From assembly GCA_003158365.1 (NCBI GenBank), contig PMIW01000100.1:1-15178 (forward strand): a stretch of DNA of 15,178 nt. The letters are read 5' to 3'. Position numbers and translations under genes: made by a program. Shown one piece after another: positions 1 to 6,229 of the stretch (position 1 is the stretch's first letter; the number at the start of each line of letters is the position of its first letter). The DNA is from Ignavibacteriota bacterium (GTDB taxonomy: Bacteria; Bacteroidota; Ignavibacteria; Tepidaquicellales; Tepidaquicellaceae). The notes beneath the pieces are model-generated. The model had not been told where the DNA came from and ran no database searches. It saw only the letters and a list, made by a program, of their open reading frames with translations.

Positions 1-282
1 GTCAACCGGCTGGACATCATAATGCCCATAGATTAGAATTGTAGGTTTATCTTCACCTGCTTTTAAATATTCGGCATAAACAATCGGGTGTCCATCCGTC
101 TGGTATATGTTAACTGTTTCAAAACCAATACTTTTTATATGTTCAGAGAGCCATTTAGCACAATTTAAAATATCATCTTTATTTTCGGGATTATTACTGA
201 TTGAAGGAATCCTTAGAAATTCCTTCAATTCTTCGATAAATCTGCCGTTATTTTCGTTTATATATTGCGTTAATTCTTTCAT
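1..282 (-). CDS. M20-family metallopeptidase (dipeptidase), N-terminal part
   Basis: This is the first 94 codons of a gene that runs off the left edge; the frame is open to base 1. It begins MKELTQYINENNGRFIEELK. The segment IPSISNNPENKDDIL (about residues 25-39) and the motif YGHYDVQPVD (residues 85-94) are characteristic of M20 dipeptidases of the CNDP/PepV-like branch. These are cytosolic zinc enzymes that cleave dipeptides or deacylate amino acids. H87 and D89 form the HxD motif, which supplies a metal ligand and a neighbouring catalytic-site Asp. The ATG shares one base with the TAA stop of the upstream TPR gene (TAATG), so translation is probably coupled and the two share a transcript. 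The metal-bridging Asp, the catalytic Glu and the dimerisation domain lie outside the window, so the exact substrate cannot be told. Confidence 0.88.
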   Translation of the reverse strand, partial: MKELTQYINENNGRFIEELKEFLRIPSISNNPENKDDILNCAKWLSEHIKSIGFETVNIYQTDGHPIVYAEYLKAGEDKPTILIYGHYDVQPVD

Positions 283-914
283 TATTGTTTATTATTGTTC
301 GCACCTTTTACCTTAGCAAGTCTGTCTTTTGCTTCAGCATTTTCGGGGTCAATAGTTAATATTTTTTCATAAGTTTTAATTGCCTCATCGTTTTTCAGAA
401 GTACAATATAGCATTTTGCTACCCAGGAATATGATAAAACGAATTTATCATCTGCTTTTATGGCATCCTGGAAATTTGCAAGTGCATCTTCATATTTCTT
501 CAGGTAAAAATTAGAGAATCCTTTAAAGAGATAAACGGACCTTTCATTCATACCGAGGTCAGTAGCTTTATTCAGATACATGACTGCATTTTCATAATTT
601 TCACCCTTAAAGCAGGCTTTTCCATATTCATAATATACCGATTTATCCGTGCTGTCCATTTTTATAGCTTTATCATATAAGCCATAAGCATCGGAGAAAT
701 TCCTCAGGTTAACTTGTACTTTTGCATATTTCAGCATATCTTCAACTTCAAAATCTTTAATTGGCACTTTTGCGAAAAATTCAACAGCTTTTTTATACTG
801 TTCGACCTGTGCGGATGAATCAGGTACTTCTTTTTCCGACAGAATATAAGCAGTATAGAGATTACCCGTTACCGAGTTCGGGTCGGCTTTAAGCACATCA
901 GTAAGAAGAGCCAT
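282..914 (-). CDS. TPR protein, C-terminal fragment (downstream of an in-frame stop)
   Basis: This 210-residue frame contains about four to five tetratricopeptide repeats, for example YYEYGKACFKGENYENAVMY and SWVAKCYIVLLKNDEAIKTY, and ends in a short polar tail. It has no signal peptide. It opens in the middle of a TPR: the four codons before its ATG read L-D-E-A, and the preceding gene stops just before them in the same frame. Together the two frames give a normal repeat (SYFAKTLYAEG, one residue, then LDEAMALLTDVLKADP). I therefore read it as the second half of one roughly 491-residue periplasmic TPR protein rather than an independent gene. An AGAAGGA lies about 15 nt before the ATG, far for a ribosome site, so reinitiation is possible but not well supported. 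It overlaps the M20 start by one base. Confidence 0.75.
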   Translation of the reverse strand: MALLTDVLKADPNSVTGNLYTAYILSEKEVPDSSAQVEQYKKAVEFFAKVPIKDFEVEDMLKYAKVQVNLRNFSDAYGLYDKAIKMDSTDKSVYYEYGKACFKGENYENAVMYLNKATDLGMNERSVYLFKGFSNFYLKKYEDALANFQDAIKADDKFVLSYSWVAKCYIVLLKNDEAIKTYEKILTIDPENAEAKDRLAKVKGANNNKQ

Positions 915-926
915 TGCTTCATCTAA

Positions 927-929
927 TTA
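927..929 (-). other. In-frame TAA stop interrupting a TPR gene
   Basis: The codons run GAA GGA TAA TTA GAT GAA GCA ATG in one frame. Both sides are TPR sequence, and the stop falls in the turn between helix A and helix B, where TPRs commonly have Gly followed by Lys, Asn or Asp. One base change (for example AAA to TAA) would create it. Nonsense mutation, sequencing or assembly error, and readthrough are all possible; the sequence alone cannot separate them. Confidence 0.8.
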
Positions 930-1757
930 TCCTTCTGCATACAAAGTCTTGGCGAAATATGAATTACCTTCCTGCGAGCCGGGTTTCAGGGCAGAATATT
1001 TTTTAAATGACTCAGCAGCTTCACCGTATTTTTCACCGAAATAAAGAATTTTCCCTTTTTCAAGGTAAGCTTCAGCGAAATTTGCATCCTTAGCTATTGC
1101 AGTATTAAAAGAGACGAGAGATTCATTATACTGTTTCAATTTAAAATAAACTTTTCCGAGACCATAATAAGCAGGAGCGAAATTCGGATTTAGTTTTACA
1201 GCTTTATCATAATAATCTTTTGATAATTTGAAAGAACCTCTTATATAATAAGCTTCACCGAGTCCTGCATAGACGGTCGGGTTCTCTTTACTCACGGTTG
1301 TAGCGAGAGTAAGTGCCTGAATAGCTTCATCGATTTTCCCCTGAGCTGAGTAATTAGCTGCACGTGACAGCATAACTGGTATGCTTTCAGGTTCAAGTTT
1401 CAAAGCTTTTCTGAACAAATCATCCGCATCGGAATATTTTTTCCTTTCAGTATAAAGTTCTCCGAGACCTTTCAAAGCGTCAATTCCTTCGTCATCATCC
1501 TTTAGAGCAATTTTCAGATATTTTTCCGCATCATCGAGAGACCCTGTTTTAAAAAGTGCTATTCCGTAATAGCAGTTTGCATCGTATTTCGTATTGGTTT
1601 TTACAACATCTTTCAGCAAATTTAATGCAGTCAGGTAATCCCCTTTTTTTACAGCATTCATACCTTTTTCCACGTTATCCTGTGCAAAAACATTGACAGA
1701 AAAGAAAGTGAAAGCAAGTATTAAAATTGCCAAATATTTTTTCATTAACTTATTCAT
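927..1757 (-). CDS. Secreted TPR protein, N-terminal fragment ending at a premature stop
   Basis: This 276-residue product has an N-terminal signal peptide (MNKLMKKYLAILILAFTFF, likely cut after VFA at about residue 25) followed by about seven TPR units with regular 34-residue spacing, for example GLGELYTERKKYSDADDLF and YYGLGKVYFKLKQYNESLV. It stops half-way through a repeat, after helix A (NSYFAKTLYAEG), which is not how TPR proteins normally end. The rest continues in the same frame from codon 278. TPR arrays act as protein-binding scaffolds, and the signal peptide places this one in the periplasm or outer envelope. It starts 32 nt after the PstS-like gene and is probably cotranscribed with it. 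I recall PstS-like and TPR genes sitting behind exbBD/tonB in several Bacteroidota genomes, so a role near the TonB machinery is a reasonable inference. An alternative ATG is at 1745; neither start has a clear ribosome site. Confidence 0.82.
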   Translation of the reverse strand: MNKLMKKYLAILILAFTFFSVNVFAQDNVEKGMNAVKKGDYLTALNLLKDVVKTNTKYDANCYYGIALFKTGSLDDAEKYLKIALKDDDEGIDALKGLGELYTERKKYSDADDLFRKALKLEPESIPVMLSRAANYSAQGKIDEAIQALTLATTVSKENPTVYAGLGEAYYIRGSFKLSKDYYDKAVKLNPNFAPAYYGLGKVYFKLKQYNESLVSFNTAIAKDANFAEAYLEKGKILYFGEKYGEAAESFKKYSALKPGSQEGNSYFAKTLYAEG

Positions 1758-1789
1758 AAAAGTATAATATTAAATTAAACAATAATTTT

Positions 1790-2761
1790 TTATTCAATTT
1801 TGATTGTTCTCACCGGCTGAGTAACAGGAACAAATCCATTATCCAAAAATATCTTTTGTCCGTCGTTGTGCAAAAGATAAGAAATAAACCCTGTCGAAAG
1901 CTGTATCCCGATATCGGTGGAATACATAACAATTTTTCTTGTATAAGGATACTGTTTTGTATAAATCAAACCCTGGTGGAACTGAGCGAAATCGTCCTGC
2001 CTGCCGCTGCTCCAGATTTTTGAAACCCTTATATACTGCACTGTTGTATCCATAACATCCTGGCTGCCTTTTGAGAGCCATCCCATATTCGTGAATCCGA
2101 TTGCATTTTTACTTTCCCTGATTATATCCAGCATCTGAACGGATGTGGAACAAATAGAAGCCTTTTCGAAATAATTCTGACCGTCGAGAACCGAGTCTTT
2201 AACATAAGCATAAGAATTTGAATTCGGCCTTTGGATATACACTTTGATATAATCGTTAGCACCTTTCATTTTATCCGCAACGGATTTATTCTGTTCTTCA
2301 TCCTGCGCTTTAATCTGGGACCACTTTGTTATTTCACCGGCGAATATCTTCTTTAAATCCTGCGAAGTAAGCCTTACCGCCGGATTACCGACGTTGGTTA
2401 TGAAAGCAATGCCGTCGATTGCAAGTTCATATCTCTGCAGCTCTATCTTATAATCCTTGACGAATTTCTTATCATCTTCGGTCATATCACCCGCAATAAT
2501 AATCAGTTTCGTTTCTTTATTAAGCAAATCCGTTATTACATTCTTAGTCGGCTTAGCAATCGGAATAATTTTCGCTTCTGCGTTTAACCGGGTAAAATCC
2601 TTTGAAAGCAATCCGGCGACTGTTTCTATATTTTCATCAACTTCGATTGTCATTTCTCCTGTAGTAGCTTTGGATTTAATACTTCCAAAGTCGCAGGCAA
2701 AGAAAACAACGGGAATTAAAGTTAATATTACAAAAGAAAATATTTTATTTATTAAATTCAT
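1790..2761 (-). CDS. PstS-like substrate-binding lipoprotein
   Basis: This 323-residue protein has a lipoprotein signal (hydrophobic stretch 8-22, lipobox FFAC with the lipidated Cys at 23). The mature part fits the PstS/PBP-like fold: the segments YELAIDGIAFITNVGNP, LTSQDLKKIFAGEITKWSQI and AIGFTNMGWLS match the usual pattern of phosphate-binding proteins. The canonical phosphate-contact region of PstS (R-x-x-GSGT) is replaced by RPNSNSYAYVKDS, so the ligand is uncertain. Residue +2 is Asp, which in E. coli would hold the lipoprotein in the inner membrane; whether that rule applies here is unknown. It lies between tonB and the TPR gene, about 3.5 kb downstream of pstB on the same strand, and is the only PstS candidate in the window. 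It may serve that transporter or work with the TonB system. An intrinsic terminator ends 12 nt before its ATG. Confidence 0.82.
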   Translation of the reverse strand: MNLINKIFSFVILTLIPVVFFACDFGSIKSKATTGEMTIEVDENIETVAGLLSKDFTRLNAEAKIIPIAKPTKNVITDLLNKETKLIIIAGDMTEDDKKFVKDYKIELQRYELAIDGIAFITNVGNPAVRLTSQDLKKIFAGEITKWSQIKAQDEEQNKSVADKMKGANDYIKVYIQRPNSNSYAYVKDSVLDGQNYFEKASICSTSVQMLDIIRESKNAIGFTNMGWLSKGSQDVMDTTVQYIRVSKIWSSGRQDDFAQFHQGLIYTKQYPYTRKIVMYSTDIGIQLSTGFISYLLHNDGQKIFLDNGFVPVTQPVRTIKIE

Positions 2762-2773
2762 ATTCTATTCATT

Positions 2774-2808
2774 AAAAAAATGTTCCCAAACCGGTTAAGC
2801 TTGGGAAC
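2774..2808 (-). terminator. Intrinsic terminator just upstream of the PstS-like gene
   Basis: On the minus strand GTTCCCAA pairs perfectly with TTGGGAAC (8 bp, 11-nt loop; arms at 2801-2808 and 2782-2789), followed by one A and seven T (2780-2774). It follows the small membrane protein gene and would end the tonB transcript. Only 12 nt separate the T-run from the ATG at 2761, leaving no room for a promoter in between. The next gene must therefore be read by readthrough, from a promoter overlapping the hairpin, or under attenuation. Confidence 0.8.
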
Positions 2809-2853
2809 GATTTTAAGTATTAATTCCTTGAACTCCTTGTTAATATAAAATTA

Positions 2854-3108
2854 TTATTTTTTATGAATAAGGTCATCGGTATTTTTCTCCATTTTCTCTC
2901 TCATTTCATTCTGCTTTTTAACCCGAATCTTCGTCTGAACATTAATAAACCTTAGAATTCCATAACTCATAAAAATTATTCCAAAAATTACTCTTGACTG
3001 CATCGGAATATTTGGTATTAAACCCAACAACATTACCAGCCCAACTATAAACACCACTAAGGATGTAAAAATATTTATTATGATTACCGGGCTCAATGGT
3101 AAATTCAA
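2854..3108 (-). CDS. Small two-helix membrane protein, unknown function
   Basis: This 84-residue protein has two likely membrane helices (about residues 7-30 and 39-57) and a basic, charged C-terminal tail (KIRVKKQNEMREKMEK onward) that is probably cytoplasmic. I do not recognise a named family. The start is TTG, placed directly after the TAA of tonB; the sequence GAAGGA (3120-3115) lies 6 nt before it, a good ribosome site that supports this start and tight coupling to tonB. The next in-frame Met lies inside the first helix, so a later start would break the topology. Its position suggests an accessory role in the TonB complex, but nothing in the sequence shows this. Confidence 0.72.
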   Translation of the reverse strand: MNLPLSPVIIINIFTSLVVFIVGLVMLLGLIPNIPMQSRVIFGIIFMSYGILRFINVQTKIRVKKQNEMREKMEKNTDDLIHKK

Positions 3109-4017
3109 TTATTTTCCTTCTTCTTTCTTTTCTTCTTTCTTAGGTTCTTCTTTCTTATCTCCTTCATCATCCTTCTTGAATTTGCCGCTCAATTTGAAAT
3201 TAAACGGTACACTCACCCAGCATCTTACCGGCTGACCCTGCTGCAAAGCAGGTGTGAATTGAAGGCTCATAACCTTTGAGCTCACTTCATCTCTGAACAC
3301 TTCCGCATTCTGTCCGCTTACACCGCCAACAGATACAACCGAACCGTCAGGACCGACAAGTACTTTTACGGTAATTCTGCCTTCGATACCTGTTGACCTT
3401 GCAATTTCGGGATATCTCATCGAACCCTGTACCTGAGAAAGATTTACGCAAACAGGAGCTTTATCTACTTCGAACTGCTGATAAGTCTTTTCTTTTGTAA
3501 CTTTCGTTTCTTCATGTTTTATGTTTTCTTCGACTTTCTTTTCCTGAACTGTTACTTTACCTGTTTCCTTAGTAGGGTCGAAGTTTTCACTACCTTCCGA
3601 AGATACGAAAGCTTTAATTTTTTCTGTTTCCTCAACCTTTTTAATGGTTTCCAAATCTGCTTTTTCCTTTGCTACCGGTTCCGGTGTTAAAGCAGCAAGG
3701 TCTTTCAAAGCTTCAATCTTTTGCGGTTCCACTTCAGGTGGAGGAGGCTGGTCACTTTCGTCTTTTGCATTATCCTGAGTCATGAGATCTTTTAATTCGA
3801 TGTCTCTTTTTATCTGAAGATTTTTTTCAGCCTGAGCATCAATATAAAGGGAGATACAGTACATGGAAATAAAAATTCCATGAATAATTACAGCAATTAT
3901 TAAACCCCTTGATAAGAATTTCCTATAGACTTTCTTGAGTTCAGGAAGCCCATATTCCATTTTGGTATCAATAGGTTCCACATAATTGCTTACAGTTTCA
4001 TTAATTTGAGTTGACAT
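3109..4017 (-). CDS. tonB: Energy transducer TonB
   Basis: TonB carries proton-motive energy from an ExbB-ExbD complex in the inner membrane to outer-membrane receptors. The 302-residue protein shows the usual order: a cytoplasmic N-terminus of about 36 residues, one membrane helix (about 37-58, LIIAVIIHGIFISMYCISLY), a proline/acid/lysine-rich periplasmic linker containing QPPPPEVEPQ (90-99), and a C-terminal TonB domain (about 199-276: YPEIARSTGIEGRITVKVLV, then FTPALQQGQPVRCWVSVPF). The start is ATG at 4017: GGAGG (4028-4024) is spaced 6 nt from it. A TTG two codons earlier would sit directly on that site and is unlikely. An unusual lysine/glutamate-rich tail of about 24 residues (279-302) follows the TonB domain. 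No exbB or exbD is adjacent; the upstream neighbour is an L,D-transpeptidase. Confidence 0.92.
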   Translation of the reverse strand: MSTQINETVSNYVEPIDTKMEYGLPELKKVYRKFLSRGLIIAVIIHGIFISMYCISLYIDAQAEKNLQIKRDIELKDLMTQDNAKDESDQPPPPEVEPQKIEALKDLAALTPEPVAKEKADLETIKKVEETEKIKAFVSSEGSENFDPTKETGKVTVQEKKVEENIKHEETKVTKEKTYQQFEVDKAPVCVNLSQVQGSMRYPEIARSTGIEGRITVKVLVGPDGSVVSVGGVSGQNAEVFRDEVSSKVMSLQFTPALQQGQPVRCWVSVPFNFKLSGKFKKDDEGDKKEEPKKEEKKEEGK

Positions 4018-4153
4018 TTTCAACCTCCACTTATTTAATATTATTTATAATTTTCTCTAATTTTTAAACTTCGGCGGATTAATTTAGTTCCGCAATTTTC
4101 GACACAAATATAATTAATTTAAAACTTATATAATATTGAATTATTAATCAATT
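4018..4153 (-). promoter_or_regulatory. tonB upstream region with a possible Bacteroidota-type promoter element
   Basis: This 136-bp AT-rich gap lies between the L,D-transpeptidase stop and the tonB start. TATATTTG on the minus strand (4112-4105) matches the -7 element TAnnTTTG described for Bacteroidota, but I see no matching TTTG/TTG about 20 nt upstream, so the promoter call is weak. A GC-rich inverted repeat (GCGGA/TCCGC, 4074-4093, 10-nt loop) stands out in the presumed leader; it has no T-run and is not a terminator. I see no terminator for the upstream gene. Confidence 0.3.
4024..4028 (-). promoter_or_regulatory. Strong Shine-Dalgarno site fixing the tonB start
   Basis: GGAGG on the minus strand lies 6 nt before the ATG at 4017. 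It is the clearest ribosome site in the window and decides between this ATG and the TTG at 4023, which it abuts. Confidence 0.8.
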
Positions 4154-5290
4154 TTAATCTTTATTAGGCGGAAAATAAGGCAATATACCTATCGGGTTAT
4201 GGAAGTACTTTTTAATTAAATCCGCATCCGAAAAAATATCCGTAGTTTCTACCTTCTTAATATCCTTTTCATCAATAAATATACTATCGATTAAATCTGC
4301 CAATTCCTTACCATCGCTATCATTACTGACTTTAATATTAATCACGCTCATGCTCAGGTTATCCGCATTACTTTTAAATATATATGTATTTTTATTTAAC
4401 CTTTGTTTTTCAGGAATCTTCCTGTCATAACTTATATAAACCCCCGATACAGGAATTACTTTAGGATCAACTACGAAAAATTTTCTGTCTTTTACATAAT
4501 AATTGCCTTCAAGAACATTTACCAGATTTTCAGAAAGCATTTTCTTAAATTCATCCTTAGAATATTCCACGGGATTTTTAAAATCCTGAGGTGCAAAAGC
4601 CACGGTTCTTGCTGTATATCCTCTGTGTGCAAGAACTATCGTACCCAGCGGGCATTCACCAAATAATTTTTTTACATCTTCGTGGCGCATTCTTATGCAG
4701 CCGTGTGATACTGGTCTTACGCCGAGGGTCCCGTAATATCCCGTACCGTCGAGAGCATGAAAACCAATACCCATATTGAACGGCATAAAGTAATACATTG
4801 CAGCATTATTGAACTGGGAGGATTCATGACGCGGTTCTTTCGAAAAAATTGCAAACAGACCGGGTCTAGATTCTATACCTTTGGCAAGAAATTTATTTCC
4901 CGATGAAATTAAATATCTTTCGGTTTTTCCGCTGCGCCAGTGCTGGTAAAGCACCTGCTGGTCAATTCTGAGTTCAAGCCAGCATTCTTTATCGGTATAA
5001 ACAGTGTCTTTTATACCAGTCGATAAATCCGTCTCGGATAAAATATTTGTGCTGAAATTCGAATGAGCAGTATTGTTGGCAATTTCAAAGAAACCCGAAT
5101 CGGGAAACGGATTACTCTTAAGTGCCGTCGGAAGTCCTAACAACAGAATAACTGCAAGCAAAGCGGGAAAAATAAAAAACAAATTATTATTGCTTTCCCC
5201 GATTTGAGTAACATTTGTAAGCTTTTCCAAATAATCACCATCGGAAGGCAAGCTTAAATCGTCCTTTAATATATCAGAATCTGATTCCAA
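4154..5290 (-). CDS. Membrane-anchored L,D-transpeptidase (YkuD domain)
   Basis: L,D-transpeptidases make 3-3 peptidoglycan crosslinks or attach proteins to the wall through a cysteine thioester. The 378-residue protein has a cytoplasmic N-terminus of about 35 residues, one membrane helix (about 36-56, FFIFPALLAVILLLGLPTAL) and a periplasmic YkuD domain (about 101-222). The catalytic signature is complete: H178 in GIGFHALDGTGYYG and S195-H196-G197-C198-I199-R200 with nucleophile C198. About 150 further residues follow the domain and match nothing I recognise. The start is TTG at 5290. No ATG lies between the upstream in-frame stop (5338-5336) and the membrane helix, and AAGGG is about 14 nt upstream, so the exact start is uncertain. 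No partner gene is evident in the flanking pst and tonB genes. Confidence 0.88.
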   Translation of the reverse strand: MESDSDILKDDLSLPSDGDYLEKLTNVTQIGESNNNLFFIFPALLAVILLLGLPTALKSNPFPDSGFFEIANNTAHSNFSTNILSETDLSTGIKDTVYTDKECWLELRIDQQVLYQHWRSGKTERYLISSGNKFLAKGIESRPGLFAIFSKEPRHESSQFNNAAMYYFMPFNMGIGFHALDGTGYYGTLGVRPVSHGCIRMRHEDVKKLFGECPLGTIVLAHRGYTARTVAFAPQDFKNPVEYSKDEFKKMLSENLVNVLEGNYYVKDRKFFVVDPKVIPVSGVYISYDRKIPEKQRLNKNTYIFKSNADNLSMSVINIKVSNDSDGKELADLIDSIFIDEKDIKKVETTDIFSDADLIKKYFHNPIGILPYFPPNKD

Positions 5291-5428
5291 AATTTGATTA
5301 TTATCCCTTAAAATATCAAAAAAATATGAAAAAGGCTATGGAAAGTGTAGGTAGAAAAGAGAAAGTCTAAGTATATGATTTTAAGTAAAATCAGACCTCC
5401 CTGCTATAAAAATATGAAAAACAGATCA

Positions 5429-6136
5429 TTATTCCAAATCCAGATCGAAATCATCCGAAATTACTTCTTTTGATTTTATTAACTTACCGTCTTTGTTGTA
5501 TTCATTTACAATATAAATGAATTTAGATTTACCTGTGTTGTAGCTCATCAAGATTTCTTTAATGAGAGTAAGTTTGCCGTTATAATACCTGAATATTTTT
5601 GTATCACTTTCAGAGCCTGCACAGCACCTGTTAAAAGAACGTACAATCTTCTTATCTTTATCAACCTGGACGGATGTCAAGTCATCGAATGCATAATCAC
5701 GGACGAATCTTTTCAAATCTTTATTATACAGATATACTTTCCCGAAGCAATTTGCAAGTATAGCACATCCGTCATAAACATATAAATCCTTATATCCGTC
5801 GAAGTTGAAGTCATTGAATTCGATATTAAAAATTCCAAGTGAATCTTTTTCGGATTCGATTACATGTATAATCTGATTTGATGCGGAATCCCTGATGATA
5901 ATATTTTTCACAGGAAAGTATTTGTAATCCTTTCCGTTTAATATTATATTAAAAGCCATTGCCGGAACATCTTTCCCGATTTTTCTAAAAATGACCGTGT
6001 CAGGATTTTCGTTAGAATAAAAGTTAATAACATCGAAAGTGGTATCAGGATGAACTTTATGAGCCAAATCAGACTTTGCATTTGATACTAAAATGAATAC
6101 AAAAAATATTACAATAACATATTTTAATTTGCACAT
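5429..6136 (-). CDS. Secreted protein of unknown function with a Ca-binding-like loop
   Basis: This 235-residue protein has a clear signal peptide (YVIVIFFVFILVSNAKS, cut near residue 20-22). Its middle contains FNDFNFDGYKDLYVYDGC (107-124), a D-x-N-x-D-G-x-x-D loop of the FG-GAP/VCBS kind that usually binds calcium and links beta-strands. Four cysteines (124, 130, 171, 172) flank the loop and could form disulphides in the periplasm. The C-terminal part contains YYNGKLTLIKEILMSYN and a lysine-rich stretch, and the protein ends in an acidic DLDLE. The layout resembles the XAC2610-like family of small periplasmic proteins, but that match is from memory and its function is unknown. It lies between pstB and the L,D-transpeptidase with gaps of 93 and 138 bp, so it may have its own promoter. 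Confidence 0.7.
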   Translation of the reverse strand: MCKLKYVIVIFFVFILVSNAKSDLAHKVHPDTTFDVINFYSNENPDTVIFRKIGKDVPAMAFNIILNGKDYKYFPVKNIIIRDSASNQIIHVIESEKDSLGIFNIEFNDFNFDGYKDLYVYDGCAILANCFGKVYLYNKDLKRFVRDYAFDDLTSVQVDKDKKIVRSFNRCCAGSESDTKIFRYYNGKLTLIKEILMSYNTGKSKFIYIVNEYNKDGKLIKSKEVISDDFDLDLE

Positions 6137-6153
6137 AATATAAGGACTTAAAT

Positions 6154-6173
6154 AATTATTGATGTCAATAATT
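6154..6173. promoter_or_regulatory. Perfect 9-bp inverted repeat, possible operator
   Basis: AATTATTGA and TCAATAATT are separated by two bases, 17 nt before the ATG of the secreted protein gene. The symmetry suggests a binding site for a dimeric regulator. On the minus strand TTGACA falls inside it, and TATATT follows after about 20 nt, too far for a standard sigma-70 spacing. The repeat is AT-only except for its two G/C pairs and the centre, so chance in AT-rich DNA is a real alternative. Confidence 0.35.
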
Positions 6174-6229
6174 TAAGTTTTACTATTTATAAATTCAAGA
6201 TTGTAATTTATTGAACAAAAATATACTTT

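Noticed and set aside
4018..4023. TTG start for tonB two codons upstream of the ATG
   Set aside because: It lies directly against the GGAGG site with no spacer; the ATG at 4017 has a 6-nt spacer.
4074..4093. GCGGA/TCCGC hairpin as a terminator after the L,D-transpeptidase gene
   Set aside because: The stem is only 5 bp with no T-run, and it is about 60 nt past the stop. It is kept only as a leader feature.
5377..5392. Palindrome GATTTTAAGTAAAATC as a terminator after the secreted protein gene
   Set aside because: The stem is AT-rich with only a 2-nt centre, and no T-run follows on either strand.
5291..5428. Possible short hydrophobic peptide of about 28 codons on the minus strand with a nearby GGGAGG
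   Set aside because: It would need a CTG start with no spacer after the GGAGG; nothing else supports translation.
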